A DNA stretch of 64,000 nucleotides from an uncultured Flavobacteriaceae bacterium (lineage in GTDB: Bacteria; Bacteroidota; Bacteroidia; Flavobacteriales; Flavobacteriaceae). Positions 38,505 to 48,211 of this stretch are shown piece after piece. The notes under the pieces are model-generated. The model made no database searches, was not told where the DNA came from, and worked only from the letters and a program-made list of their open reading frames with translations. Position 1 is the first letter of the stretch; the number at the start of each line of letters is the position of its first letter. The position numbers and the translations under genes are program-made. Location of the stretch: positions 1 to 64,000 of the forward strand of contig CALHGE010000016.1 of the NCBI GenBank assembly GCA_938029725.1, read 5' to 3'.

Positions 38505-41048
38505 TTAAAAATTAATTTTTGCTCCTATTGTATAGGTTCTTCCAGGACCAAAATAAACTAAGGCCGTTTCTGCAACAGAGCCATTACCATCTCTAGCGTC
38601 AGATATATACTCTGTATCAAAGACGTTGTTTACGTTAGCTCTTACTGTTGCGTTGAGACCCGCAAAATCAAAACGATGCGTTAACCCTAAATCTAAAAGA
38701 CCATAATCTGGTTGTTTCCATGCCTGAATGTCTGTATCTGTACCTCTACTAGTTGGGTCATAATCTGCATAGTAATCTCCAGCAAAATTAAAATCTACTC
38801 TTAAGTTAGTCGTTGGTAAGATTTCATAGTTTGCACCTAAAGCAAATGTAGTTTGCGCTGCATTACCTACTTTAAGGCCGTCGATAAACAAATCTACTTC
38901 ACCAACAAGTTCTTGCTCTTCATTAAAAATTTGAACATCAGTAACATCATTTGCCCATTGCCAATCTCCTATAGAAACCATACCAGTTAGCGTAAGTTTA
39001 TCAGAAGCATTGTATTGCCCTTCTAACTCTACGCCTTGATGTAAGGCATTTACACCTAAAATATTTGCTATAAATTGAGTATTATCTGGGTTTTGAAATC
39101 TTCTTGTCAAAGTTCTATCATTCCATTGTGTGCGGTACAAGTTCAAATCTAATTTCAGTTTATCATTACGGAATCCGTAACCAAATTCAACGCTGAATAT
39201 TTTTTGATTCTCTGCTTCTTCATTAATATCGTTTCTAAAGTTCAAGAATACGGCATTATTAAAAGGAGCTCTTTCAAAATAACCAACATTCGCAAATATT
39301 TTGTTATGCTCGTCTAGGTTATAGTTTGCTCCACCTTTTCCGCTATAGCCAAAGAAGTTAATCCAATCTGTTTCTCTAAGCGGATCAGAATCCAAATAAT
39401 TAAAGTAATCTATTCGCTTATAACTTGTGTTAGACCCAGCTACAGATAAAAATGCTGAAAGATTATTTTTACTATACTCTGCTTGTAGAAAAGCACCAGT
39501 CCATCTTGTGAAACCATCATCATCATATACTATTTTATCACCTACTCTAGCAATGTTGTTTGGATTATTCTCGTCGCTGTTATCAACAAAAAACTGCCCA
39601 CCTAAAAGATCTGTTAAATCTGTAAAGTGAGAACCTTTGTAGGTTCTTAAATCTATACCACCTATTAAATCTAAATTATCTGATAGCTTGGTGGTATAGG
39701 TAGATAAAACACCCAACCATTTATGCCTATTCCTAGATGCCCTTAAAATAGTTTCAGAACCTAAGGCACCCAATGCAATATTTTCTTCAGCAATAACATC
39801 TAGATTTACTGGAGCAAAGTCAGTATCTCTATAATTAAGATTGTTTTTACCAAACTTATTCACACCTCTAACACCTCCTCCACCTCCGTTACCAAAGGAA
39901 ATATAGGCAGATGTTGCTAATTTAGACTTCTCAGATATAGTCCAATAATGATTTAAAGCTATTTGAGGTTTATGGTAAAAGTTATCTTCTATATTTACAA
40001 GTTGACCATTTCTATAACCATAATCAATATTAGTTCTAGTACCGCGTTCACTTCTTCTAAAATCATCAATCAACAATCTGTTTTGGCGTTGACCATGTCT
40101 TTGCGGTGCACCAAAACCAGTAAAAACCAATTGGTGATTATCATTTAATTGTTTAGATATATTAAGAAAGTAAGAATACGCATCTATTGTGGTTGCATCA
40201 ACAAATTGCTGCCCTGTAGTTCTTGATAAAGAAACTGTTGCAGCCCAATCGTTTTCCATTAAGCCAGTAGATAACGTGAAACCATATTTAGTATAGCCGT
40301 TATTTCCAGTAGTCATAATAACGCTTCCTCCTTTTTCAACATCAGTAGATTTGGTTACAATGTTCATAGTACCACCAATAGAAGGTACTGCCAATTTAGA
40401 AGCTCCCAATCCACGTTGTACCTGTATTGTCCTAGTAACATCTGAAAGACCTGCCCAGTTACTCCAGAAAACACGACCATTCTCCATATCGTTAACCGGT
40501 ATACCATTTATCGCTACGGCTACATTTTCAGAGTTAAAACCACGTAAACGTAACTCAGCATCTCCAAAACCACCACCTCCTCGTGTAACATAAACACCCG
40601 GTGTAGATTTTAAAATTTCAGGAAATTCTTGACTTCCCAATTTGTTTTCGATTACAGCGGCTTTAATGGTAGAAACAGCAACTGGTGTTTTACGGTCTAT
40701 AGCAAGAGAAAAACTACTTACAACAACTTCGTCCAACGCACTCGCATCAGCCTCTAATACGATTTTCCCTAGACTAATTTCAGTATTACCACTAAAGTCA
40801 AAAGCAACATCTTTAGCTTTAAAACCGATGTAAGAAAATCTTAATGTTCCTGAAGCTTCCTTTACTTCAATGGTAAAATCTCCATCAAAATTAGTAGTGA
40901 CACCATTTGTTGTTCCGATCACCATAACAGTAGCTCCTGGCAATGATTCATCTAAACCTACGTCAATTACAGAGCCTGTAATTGTTCCTTGTGAAAATGC
41001 AATGGCGGTTATAAAAAACGCAACCATCGCTAAGTACTTTTGTTTCAT
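38505..41048 (-). CDS. TonB-dependent receptor paired with the tandem-repeat lipoprotein
   Basis: About 847 residues from the ATG at 41048, which gives the signal peptide MKQKYLAMVAFFITAIAFSQ; a longer frame back to 41108 is rejected. Carboxypeptidase-like domain (GTITGSVIDVGLDESLPGA, TTNFDGDFTIEV), plug (GVYVTRGGGGFGDAELRLRG, NGIPVNDMENGRVFWSNWAG), barrel ending FGPGRTYTIGAKINF. Followed after 10 bases by the repeat lipoprotein, then the endonuclease I gene. The plug resembles that of the receptor at 30.2 kb. Ligand unknown; context suggests nucleic-acid products. Confidence 0.9.
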   Translation of the reverse strand: MKQKYLAMVAFFITAIAFSQGTITGSVIDVGLDESLPGATVMVIGTTNGVTTNFDGDFTIEVKEASGTLRFSYIGFKAKDVAFDFSGNTEISLGKIVLEADASALDEVVVSSFSLAIDRKTPVAVSTIKAAVIENKLGSQEFPEILKSTPGVYVTRGGGGFGDAELRLRGFNSENVAVAINGIPVNDMENGRVFWSNWAGLSDVTRTIQVQRGLGASKLAVPSIGGTMNIVTKSTDVEKGGSVIMTTGNNGYTKYGFTLSTGLMENDWAATVSLSRTTGQQFVDATTIDAYSYFLNISKQLNDNHQLVFTGFGAPQRHGQRQNRLLIDDFRRSERGTRTNIDYGYRNGQLVNIEDNFYHKPQIALNHYWTISEKSKLATSAYISFGNGGGGGVRGVNKFGKNNLNYRDTDFAPVNLDVIAEENIALGALGSETILRASRNRHKWLGVLSTYTTKLSDNLDLIGGIDLRTYKGSHFTDLTDLLGGQFFVDNSDENNPNNIARVGDKIVYDDDGFTRWTGAFLQAEYSKNNLSAFLSVAGSNTSYKRIDYFNYLDSDPLRETDWINFFGYSGKGGANYNLDEHNKIFANVGYFERAPFNNAVFLNFRNDINEEAENQKIFSVEFGYGFRNDKLKLDLNLYRTQWNDRTLTRRFQNPDNTQFIANILGVNALHQGVELEGQYNASDKLTLTGMVSIGDWQWANDVTDVQIFNEEQELVGEVDLFIDGLKVGNAAQTTFALGANYEILPTTNLRVDFNFAGDYYADYDPTSRGTDTDIQAWKQPDYGLLDLGLTHRFDFAGLNATVRANVNNVFDTEYISDARDGNGSVAETALVYFGPGRTYTIGAKINF

Positions 41049-41224
41049 TTTGTTCTTGTGTTTAAGTAGTTTTCTTAATTCGCTGCAAAAGTGCTTCAAT
41101 TCAAGCACCCGAACGTTAAGACAACGTTAAATTAGTCAGGGCAAATTTAACTTAAAATTGGCAAGGCTAAGTCTTGGCCCACAAGAAGTTATTAGAGTTT
41201 GTTAAGAATTATAAGAATACTATT

Positions 41225-42862
41225 TTAATTCTTAAAAGACTGCAAAAGTTGCAATGTTGAGCCATCATGTTTGCTGATTTCTGAACCTTCTATGTCTTTT
41301 AAGGTATTACCCGCCAACTGCTTACCCAGCTCAACGCCCCATTGATCATAACTGAAGATATTCCAAAGAATACCTTGAACGAAAATTTTATGCTCATAAA
41401 GGGCAATCAAACTTCCCAAAGACTCAGGAGTTAACTGATCAATCAAGAGCGTATTGGTAGGGTTGTTTCCTTCAAAGATTTTGAAAGGAAGTAGTTTTTG
41501 AATTTCAGCTTCAGACATCTCTTTGGCCTCCAATTCTGTTCTTACCTCATCGCCTGTTTTACCACTCATCAACGCTTCTGTCTGCGCAAAAAAGTTTGCC
41601 ATTAACTTGTTATGATGGTCCGTATTTCCATAAAGCGATTTTTTAAATCCTATAAAATCTGCAGGAATCAATTTTGTGCCTTGATGTATCAATTGAAAAA
41701 AGGCATGTTGTGAATTTGTACCTGGTTCGCCCCATATAATAGTTCCGGTTTCGTAGTTTACTCGATTTCCATCTCTATCGACACTTTTTCCGTTACTTTC
41801 CATTATACCTTGTTGTAGGTAGGCTGAAAACCTGCTTAAATATTGTGTGTATGGAATTACTGCTTCCGTCTCGGCGTTATAAAAGTTATTATACCAAATA
41901 CTTAACAAGGCTAAAACAACAGGAATATTTTTGTCGAAATCTTCATTTTTAAAATGCTCATCCATTTCGTTTGCGCCTTTTAATAACGCATCGAAATTTT
42001 CAAAACCAACAGCTAATGCAACCGAAAGGCCTACGGCACTCCAAAGAGAGAAACGGCCTCCAACCCAATCCCACATAGGGAAAACGTTTTCGTGAGAAAT
42101 TCCAAATGCTGCTATTTTTTCAGCATTCGTCGAAACGGCCGCAAAATGCTTTGCTACATCTTCTTGACTTCCACTCTTCAAGAACCATGCTTTTATGGTG
42201 GTAGCATTACTTAATGTTTCTTGGGTTGTAAAGGTTTTCGAAACCACAACAAACAAGGTTGTTTCAGGGTCTAAATCTCGCAATACCTCTTGTACATGGT
42301 CTCCATCCACATTACTTACAAAATGAACTTTAAGATGATTTTTGTAAAACTTTAAGGCTTCCGTTACCATCGCAGGGCCTAAATCTGAACCACCAATACC
42401 GATATTAACCACATCTGTAAATGACTTGCCAGTATAGCCTTTACTTTTACCCGAAATTATGGATTCTGTAAATTTTTTGATGTGCTCTTTAACCTCATAT
42501 ACTTCTGGCACTACATTAACACCATCAACTAAAACAGTATCGGACTCCTTTGCTCGAAGCGCCGTATGAAGCACAGCACGATCTTCAGTCTGGTTTATAA
42601 TAGCCGCACCGAAATAGTTACCGATCGCATCTTTGAGGTTTACCTCCTCTGCTAATTGCAAAAGCAACTGCATTGTTTCTTCGGTAATTCTATTCTTTGA
42701 GAAGTCTACCAGAAAATCGTTCCACTTTATAGAAAAGCGCTCAGCCCGATTAGCGTTTTCGCTAAAAAGGCTTTTCATATGATTCTCTTTTGTTTGTGTA
42801 AAGTGCTCAGTGAGCTTTTTCCAAGCTTGAGTAGTTGTCGGGTTGCAGTTGGGTAATGACAT
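41225..42862 (-). CDS. pgi: Glucose-6-phosphate isomerase
   Basis: Interconverts glucose-6-phosphate and fructose-6-phosphate in glycolysis; its product feeds glmS. About 545 residues from the ATG at 42862 ([17 protein letters not shown]); an in-frame ATG 13 codons upstream is possible. Signatures: [27 protein letters not shown] (signature 1 area), [26 protein letters not shown], and [17 protein letters not shown] near the C terminus. Confidence 0.97.
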   Translation of the reverse strand: MSLPNCNPTTTQAWKKLTEHFTQTKENHMKSLFSENANRAERFSIKWNDFLVDFSKNRITEETMQLLLQLAEEVNLKDAIGNYFGAAIINQTEDRAVLHTALRAKESDTVLVDGVNVVPEVYEVKEHIKKFTESIISGKSKGYTGKSFTDVVNIGIGGSDLGPAMVTEALKFYKNHLKVHFVSNVDGDHVQEVLRDLDPETTLFVVVSKTFTTQETLSNATTIKAWFLKSGSQEDVAKHFAAVSTNAEKIAAFGISHENVFPMWDWVGGRFSLWSAVGLSVALAVGFENFDALLKGANEMDEHFKNEDFDKNIPVVLALLSIWYNNFYNAETEAVIPYTQYLSRFSAYLQQGIMESNGKSVDRDGNRVNYETGTIIWGEPGTNSQHAFFQLIHQGTKLIPADFIGFKKSLYGNTDHHNKLMANFFAQTEALMSGKTGDEVRTELEAKEMSEAEIQKLLPFKIFEGNNPTNTLLIDQLTPESLGSLIALYEHKIFVQGILWNIFSYDQWGVELGKQLAGNTLKDIEGSEISKHDGSTLQLLQSFKN

Positions 42863-42923
42863 TATAGATTTTTTAAAATTTACGGCTTCTATTTTCTTCA
42901 TTAAGTTATGAAGTGCAAAGACG

Positions 42924-42931
42924 CAAAACTA
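42924..42931 (-). promoter_or_regulatory. Candidate -7 box for pgi
   Basis: Minus strand reads TAGTTTTG, perfect TAnnTTTG, 61 bases before the chosen pgi start and 22 before the upstream in-frame ATG. Confidence 0.38.
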
Positions 42932-43010
42932 AGTTATAATACCGAAACTTTAGGGTGGATAAACAAAGCTTGAAAAAACGTTTTGTTATAATTCTATAGA
43001 GAGACCGCTT

Positions 43011-44300
43011 TTAGTGATTTAAAGTAACCAAATCTTCCGCTTCCTCCTCCAGAAGTTTTTCAGGGTAGCGCATACAGTCAAGCTGATCTTTAATCGGGTC
43101 AATAAAGGTAAAATATTCCGGTTGTAAGGCTTCCGCCAAAGGCTCAGCTTTCGGAAGTTCTTCTCTTAATGGATCAACCTGTCTGCCATTTCTCCAAAAC
43201 CGATAACAAACATGCGGCCCACTAGTGTTTCCTGTCATCCCAATCCACCCAATAACATCACCTTGACGCACAAACTCACCTTTTTTCACCTTTTGCTTAC
43301 TCATATGCAGATACTGAGTGCTATAGGTGCCATTATGACGAATTTTTACATACTTACCATTTCCTCCTCTTCTAGTAGATTCAGTAACAGTACCGTCTGC
43401 GGTTGCCATGATCGGGGTTCCTCTTGGGGCGGCATAATCCGTACCCTTGTGAGGACGAATTCGATTGCCATAAAAACGAATTTTACGTTTTAAATTATAG
43501 CGTGACGAAATACGACTGAATTGAACAGGCGCTCGTAAAAATGTTCTTCTTAAATTGTTTGCTTCCTCGTCATAATAATCTACTATACTTTTTAACGAAT
43601 CATTTTCGTAGGCAAACGCATAGATCGGCCTTCCATTGTGCTCAAAATAGGCTGCTTCAATAGGCTCTGCTCCTGCATAAACAGAGTCGTTGATATACTT
43701 TTCTTTATAAACAACCTTGAATTTGTCTCCTTTTTGAAGTCTAAAGAAGTCAATCGTCCACGCATATATTTCTGAAAGGTTATTGGTCACATTGTAATCA
43801 ATACCTTGTGCTAAAATCGCTTCAGATAAAGAAGTTTCGATGACACCTGAGGCTTCTCTTTCAACATACTTTACTTCTTTCCTGTCAGTATAGGCAGAAA
43901 CACTATCTCTAAAATCAACAACCGTATAATTAATTCTATCATTTTCATAAATGAATATCTGAGCAGCTTCTGTGGTGTCCTTAGATGTCAAAATAGTGTA
44001 AGGTTTGCCCACGCGAATTCTGCGCACATCAAAGGTATCTTTAAATTCTAGCGATAGTCTAGCAATCTTAGGATAGTCTACCTTGTGCGCTGTCATTAAT
44101 TGCCCAAAACTATCTCCCCTTCTTATCGTATCATACTTTACAGTAAAATCGTTCAGGTTAAATCCGAATTTTGTAATTGGCGCGGTAATTTCGGGTACAA
44201 CAGCAATTTGTTTTTTGGCTTCTTCATTTGTAACCCCATTTTCTTCTTTACAAGAAAGCAGTAGGATTGAGATTAAAACAATGCCCCAGAATTTTTTCAT
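43011..44300 (-). CDS. M23-family peptidoglycan metallopeptidase lipoprotein
   Basis: A 429-residue envelope peptidase: lipobox Cys17 (ILLLSC), a LysM/OapA-like region (IRRGDSFGQLMTAHKV), and a C-terminal LytM domain. Zinc site residues are His284 and Asp288 in RPHKGTDYA, and the His332 in YLHMS; the usual HxH reads GPHVCYRFW, so the second His, normally a zinc ligand, is Cys365. I recall this Cys as usual in Bacteroidota members. Likely trims peptidoglycan cross-links during growth or division. Its start overlaps the end of the dioxygenase gene by 4 bases, so translation is probably coupled. Confidence 0.9.
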   Translation of the reverse strand: MKKFWGIVLISILLLSCKEENGVTNEEAKKQIAVVPEITAPITKFGFNLNDFTVKYDTIRRGDSFGQLMTAHKVDYPKIARLSLEFKDTFDVRRIRVGKPYTILTSKDTTEAAQIFIYENDRINYTVVDFRDSVSAYTDRKEVKYVEREASGVIETSLSEAILAQGIDYNVTNNLSEIYAWTIDFFRLQKGDKFKVVYKEKYINDSVYAGAEPIEAAYFEHNGRPIYAFAYENDSLKSIVDYYDEEANNLRRTFLRAPVQFSRISSRYNLKRKIRFYGNRIRPHKGTDYAAPRGTPIMATADGTVTESTRRGGNGKYVKIRHNGTYSTQYLHMSKQKVKKGEFVRQGDVIGWIGMTGNTSGPHVCYRFWRNGRQVDPLREELPKAEPLAEALQPEYFTFIDPIKDQLDCMRYPEKLLEEEAEDLVTLNH

Positions 44301-45277
44301 TTTATATTTGATCCTTTATCAGGATTAAAGATGTGGTCCACCCACTCTTTACCCCAATTGTTCAACTCTTCTTCACTATATATACTTGGAAAAAATACAA
44401 CTTTTTGAAAACTTGGCGGCAAATATTCTTTCCAATTTGTACCCCCAGTAGCCCCAATGGCTTTCTTGTCTTTAGTAAGATAACGATGGGCTGAGCCAAA
44501 ATGCATCAACGGCCAGTTTACATTCGCATTCAAATCTAATGTCTTTAACGCTTTAACAAGCTCTTTATTATCTTGTTTTTCTTTGGGCAATTGCAAGTAT
44601 TTATCCCATATCGTACTGTTTTTTAACTGCTTAGCAATTCGAATAAAGCGTGGCGTGTAGCGGTATTCAAATTGCTTTAGCGTGAGTGTTTTTTCTCCTG
44701 TAGCAGCATCTGTTGCGCCCTTTTTCCAATAAATATGCTCATAGAGTTCTTCCAAACTATCTTCAGAAGAAAATTGGTCACGCTCGGTATGGTGCACTAA
44801 ATTTTCCATTGCCGTAGCATATATTTCAATCATTCGATACTGCGCTGATTGAAAACCACTAGCCGGCAGCAAAGCCATTCTGTATTTTAGAAACTGTTCG
44901 CGTTCCATACCTTTAATCATTATACTAAAGGAAGAAATTAACACTTGATAGTAACTATTTATACGTCGCGCCTTTTCAATAAAAAAGGCTACTTTTTGAG
45001 ATTTATCGTCAACAAGTTGTTTTTGCTCGTGCAAAATCAATTTAAAATAAAGCTCAGTAATTTGGTGATACATGATGAATATCTCTTCATCAGGAAAGTA
45101 GGTTCTAGGAACCTGAAGACTCAAAAGTGTATCCAAATGAATATAGTCCCAATAGGTAAGGTAACGCTGATAAAGTAATCCGTCTAAGTAAGCGCTTAAG
45201 TCTTGACCTGAATCTTTATATTTCTCTTGAAGCTTAGAAATTTGTGAGTCAATCTGCTCCTTATTCTTCATTTTCAT
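44297..45277 (-). CDS. Tryptophan 2,3-dioxygenase family protein
   Basis: A 326-residue haem dioxygenase-family protein that would open the indole ring of tryptophan to N-formylkynurenine. Landmarks: SAYLDGLLYQRYLTYWDYI, EIFIMYHQITELYFKLILHE (substrate and haem pocket), ASGFQSAQYRMIE, and VNWPLMHFGSAHRYL with the likely haem-ligand His. Length is a little over the usual 280, due to a longer loop after KKGATDAATGE. Operon with the M23 peptidase; hppD for tyrosine breakdown is 1.5 kb away. Confidence 0.9.
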   Translation of the reverse strand: MKMKNKEQIDSQISKLQEKYKDSGQDLSAYLDGLLYQRYLTYWDYIHLDTLLSLQVPRTYFPDEEIFIMYHQITELYFKLILHEQKQLVDDKSQKVAFFIEKARRINSYYQVLISSFSIMIKGMEREQFLKYRMALLPASGFQSAQYRMIEIYATAMENLVHHTERDQFSSEDSLEELYEHIYWKKGATDAATGEKTLTLKQFEYRYTPRFIRIAKQLKNSTIWDKYLQLPKEKQDNKELVKALKTLDLNANVNWPLMHFGSAHRYLTKDKKAIGATGGTNWKEYLPPSFQKVVFFPSIYSEEELNNWGKEWVDHIFNPDKGSNIK

Positions 45278-45333
45278 GGAATTTCAATTACAGCCCTTGA
45301 TTCTTACAAAGCACTACAATTTCTTTAAGACGT

Positions 45334-45341
45334 CAAAGCTA
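45334..45341 (-). promoter_or_regulatory. Candidate -7 box for the tryptophan dioxygenase operon
   Basis: Minus strand reads TAGCTTTG, perfect TAnnTTTG, 56 bases before the dioxygenase start. Confidence 0.38.
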
Positions 45342-45395
45342 CATAAAGATTTTTTAAAGTTTCAGTGAAAAATAGTTCAACGAATGCTATTGACC

Positions 45396-46235
45396 TTAGT
45401 CCATAATGATCTTGAACTGATGCTTCAAACCATTGTACCCATCTATATCAGCTTTAATAGCGCCAACAGCTAAATCAGCACTAATACGAATAGGAATTCT
45501 ATTTTCATCAGTACTCACCCATAGCGAAAGGCTTTCTTGTTCTTTAAATACTCGCCCAGATTGAACTAGAGGCCTGAACTTATGACACTCGACTTTACCA
45601 TATTTAGTTTTAAGAACTTCTTTGCCCATATACTTCAGTTTGAAGTTGAAAATTCCATCATCGTCATAAAGCATTTTCATATTTATAGACTTCCCTACTT
45701 CTAGGCTATCCGCATCATAATTGTTTCTCAAATAATAAAAAGCAGAAATTAGATCTTGAATACTGTCTTGTAAGTCAAAATTGGTTTTCTTTTTATTCTT
45801 TTTATCGTTTAGAACAGCCTTTTTCTCTTTATGATTAAAATTAATTTCTAAATCTTTCTTGTAACCACCTTCATTAATTTTACGAATAAACCGGTAAGGC
45901 TTACCATCTTGTTTGCCAAAATAGCTTTCGTAAGTATCATCTACTTTAAAGAAAATACTAGCCCAGCCAGTTGTCTTTCCTTTGCCAACCACATGATACA
46001 CCGGAACACCATCTATATTATCAGATTTCACATGTAAAGTAGCATAGCTCGCATTTAAAGCTCCGTAATGCATTCTAAACTTCAACCACTCACCAACATT
46101 AAACGTGGATTCTTTTTTAGCGCTGCGTTTGTGCGTAGATTTTTTAACCCTAGTATTTACCGCCAAATCAGAAGATTCTTGGGCACTAATACAAAGACTG
46201 AATGACAAAAAGAATAATAGTATAAATTTCTTCAT
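45396..46235 (-). CDS. DUF3108-family secreted protein
   Basis: A 279-residue protein with signal peptide (MKKFILLFFLSFSLCISAQ), a basic stretch (RVKKSTHKRSAKKES) and a DUF3108 beta domain: FNVGEWLKFRMHYGALNAS, YHVVGKGKTTGWASIFFKV, DDTYESYF, and LSLWVSTDENRIPIRI. Probably periplasmic. The family is of unknown function and widespread in Bacteroidota. A perfect TAnnTTTG box lies 17 bases upstream. Confidence 0.9.
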   Translation of the reverse strand: MKKFILLFFLSFSLCISAQESSDLAVNTRVKKSTHKRSAKKESTFNVGEWLKFRMHYGALNASYATLHVKSDNIDGVPVYHVVGKGKTTGWASIFFKVDDTYESYFGKQDGKPYRFIRKINEGGYKKDLEINFNHKEKKAVLNDKKNKKKTNFDLQDSIQDLISAFYYLRNNYDADSLEVGKSINMKMLYDDDGIFNFKLKYMGKEVLKTKYGKVECHKFRPLVQSGRVFKEQESLSLWVSTDENRIPIRISADLAVGAIKADIDGYNGLKHQFKIIMD

Positions 46236-46252
46236 AGCTTGAAGGGTTATTG

Positions 46253-46260
46253 CAAAAATA
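46253..46260 (-). promoter_or_regulatory. Candidate -7 box for the DUF3108 gene
   Basis: Minus strand reads TATTTTTG, perfect TAnnTTTG, 17 bases before the start codon. Confidence 0.4.
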
Positions 46261-46384
46261 ATGAATGTCTAGTAAATCATATAATTGTTCACTAGTACCT
46301 AAACAAAATTTATTCCAAAGTATTGTTTGAACTGAATTTTTAGTTCCTTACAAGCACAGAAAACATGTTTTAATAAGAGTTACT

Positions 46385-46419
46385 CCCCTATTCATGAGCT
46401 TATTTCACCCCTATTTATG
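46385..46419. repeat. Pair of direct repeats in the DUF3108/hppD intergenic region
   Basis: CCCCTATTCATG at 46385-46396 and CCCCTATTTATG at 46408-46419, 23 bases apart start to start, i.e. about two helical turns. This is the geometry of a direct-repeat operator (for example LytTR-type regulators). It lies 190-220 bases upstream of the DUF3108 start and upstream of the orphan plus-strand leader. Confidence 0.4.
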
Positions 46420-46494
46420 GAATAGATTCTAGGCAAAATATTTTGTGTGTTCAGACGAAGGGCTAGAGTAAAAATAAAATTACTAATCACAAAA

Positions 46495-46520
46495 AAAGCC
46501 CAGTTTAAAAACTGGGCTTT
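46495..46520 (-). terminator. 12-bp perfect stem with T run, terminator for hppD transcript
   Basis: AAAGCCCAGTTT / AAACTGGGCTTT with a 2-base loop. On the minus strand it is followed by seven T, about 190 bases beyond the hppD stop; on the plus strand the tail is only TTTTCC. It may act in both directions. Confidence 0.75.
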
Positions 46521-46591
46521 TCCTAAATAACCAACCAAACTTTAAATTATGAAAAACCAATACTTAAAGTTGTAAGGGAACCACCCCTTAC
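46521..46591 (+). other. Orphan leader-like element with 8-codon ORF and hairpin
   Basis: After the terminator stem the plus strand reads ACCAACCAAACTTTAAATT followed by an ATG at 46549 opening an 8-codon frame (MKNQYLKL, stop at 46573-46575), then a 7-bp hairpin GTAAGGG / CCCTTAC at 46572-46591. The sequence before the ATG is like leaders I associate with receptor genes in Flavobacteriaceae, but no plus-strand gene follows. It may be a remnant leader or part of a small RNA. With 46236-46712 as a whole, no longer protein frame is seen. Confidence 0.35.
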
Positions 46592-46712
46592 TGCTGTAAA
46601 TTTAACACATAACTCTCAGCTTCGAATTGGTTTTAACTTACTTTAACTTATCTCTTAACACTAATTTATATTTCCTATTAGAAAATTAGGAAATTTTTAA
46701 GAAAACCTTTGT

Positions 46713-47876
46713 TTAAAGGGTTCCTCGTGCCTCTTGCTCTCTTTCAATTGCTTCGAAAAGTGCTTTGAAATTTCCAACTCCGAAAGACTGTGCGCCCTTG
46801 CGCTGAATAATCTCTATGAAGAGTGTTGGGCGATCAACAATTGTTTTTGTAAATATCTGTAATAGATAGCCTTCTTCATCTCTATCGATAAGAATTCCGT
46901 GCTTTTTAAGCACCTCTATATCTTCATCAATTTCACCAACGCGCTCCAATAAGTCGTCATAGTATTCTTCAGGAACATATAAAAACTCTACCCCCCTATC
47001 TCGCATCGCAGAAACTGTAGCTGCAATATCGTCAGTTGCTAATGCCATATGCTGAACTCCTGCACCATTATAAAAATCAAGATACTCTTCAATTTGAGAT
47101 TTCTTTTGCCCTTTAGCGGGTTCATTAATAGGAAATTTCACCCGACCGTTACCATTACTCATCACCTTACTCATAAGAGCTGTGTATTCGGTAGCAATAT
47201 CATCATCTACAAAAGAAACAATTTGCGCAAAGCCCATAACCTCACCATAGAACTTACACCATTTGTTCATTTCTCCCCAACCTACATTTCCGACCATATG
47301 GTCAATAAACTTAAGGCCGAGCGGCTCAGGGTTATAGTGCGATTCCCATTTTCTATACCCGGGTAAGAAAATACCATTATAGTTTTTACGTTCTACAAAC
47401 ATATGAACCGTTTCACCGTAGGTGTAAATTCCTGAGCGCACCACGTGACCGTTTCCATCTTCCTCCTTAGTAGGTTCTAAATAAGGTTTCGCCCCTCGTT
47501 TTGTAGTTTCCTCAAAAGCTTTGGTTGCGTCCTCAACCCAAAGCGCCACCACTTTTACTCCATCGCCATGTTCATTAATATGCTGGTTGATTTCACCCCC
47601 TTTTTGCAAAGGGGTAGTCAGTACTAGTCTTATTTTACCTTGTTTTAAAACGTAAGAGACCCGGTCTTTAACCCCCGTTTCTAGTCCGGCATAAGCTTCC
47701 GACTGAAAGCCAAAGGCTGTTTTATAAAAATGAGCTGATTGCTTCGCGTTACCAACATAAAGTTCCACATAATCAGTACCTAATAGCGGAAGAAAATCTT
47801 CGGCTTCCTTAAATAATTTTTTTAGGGAATACTCTGTGTTTTTTAAATCTTTAAGATTCTTAATTTCTGCTGCCAT
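46713..47876 (-). CDS. hppD: 4-hydroxyphenylpyruvate dioxygenase
   Basis: Fe(II) enzyme converting 4-hydroxyphenylpyruvate to homogentisate in tyrosine breakdown. 387 residues from the ATG at 47876 (MAAEIKNLKDLKNTEY); an open frame to 47981 adds 35 residues that do not fit the family. Two vicinal-oxygen-chelate domains: DYVELYVGNAKQSAHFY ... and KFIDHMVGNVG (first metal His), GAGVQHMALATDD (second His), and RPTLFIEIIQRKG (metal Glu). No homogentisate pathway genes are next to it. With the tryptophan dioxygenase it hints at use of aromatic amino acids. Confidence 0.96.
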   Translation of the reverse strand: MAAEIKNLKDLKNTEYSLKKLFKEAEDFLPLLGTDYVELYVGNAKQSAHFYKTAFGFQSEAYAGLETGVKDRVSYVLKQGKIRLVLTTPLQKGGEINQHINEHGDGVKVVALWVEDATKAFEETTKRGAKPYLEPTKEEDGNGHVVRSGIYTYGETVHMFVERKNYNGIFLPGYRKWESHYNPEPLGLKFIDHMVGNVGWGEMNKWCKFYGEVMGFAQIVSFVDDDIATEYTALMSKVMSNGNGRVKFPINEPAKGQKKSQIEEYLDFYNGAGVQHMALATDDIAATVSAMRDRGVEFLYVPEEYYDDLLERVGEIDEDIEVLKKHGILIDRDEEGYLLQIFTKTIVDRPTLFIEIIQRKGAQSFGVGNFKALFEAIEREQEARGTL

Positions 47877-48211
47877 GAAAATTAATTTTAGTGAATTGCT
47901 ACCTGTGCTTTGGGAATAAAACCCAGTAAAAATATTTTTGAATAGTTGAAAGCCCCTTGCTAATCTGTCTTTTAAGTTCACTACTGGAAGTTAAGAGACC
48001 TAGCGAAGTTTTGCCTAAGTCCAGCCCAAAGGTCAGACGAGGGTTAAAATGAAACTGAATTGTCTCGTTACCACATTGCCCTAAGATGGGCTGTTATATC
48101 AACTCTATATTGCATCATATGTATTCTGCCTATAAACTCTTACAAATATCGTAAAAAAGAAATCAACCCCTTGTTAATACTCAAATAAGGTGCAGCGAGA
48201 AAATCTATACC
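47877..48211. other. 335-base non-coding gap between hppD and the patatin gene
   Basis: Upstream region of hppD and downstream region of the patatin/barrel gene. No protein frame beyond the non-conserved extension of hppD, no strong terminator and no perfect TAnnTTTG box seen. Confidence 0.5.

Noticed and set aside
46670..46694. Short inverted repeat ATTTCCTA / TAGGAAAT just after hppD
   Set aside because: AT-rich, 8 pairs, no T run; the stem at 46495-46520 is the far stronger terminator.
47877..47981. 35-residue N-terminal extension of hppD
   Set aside because: Does not fit the family start; the ATG at 47876 gives the expected N terminus.
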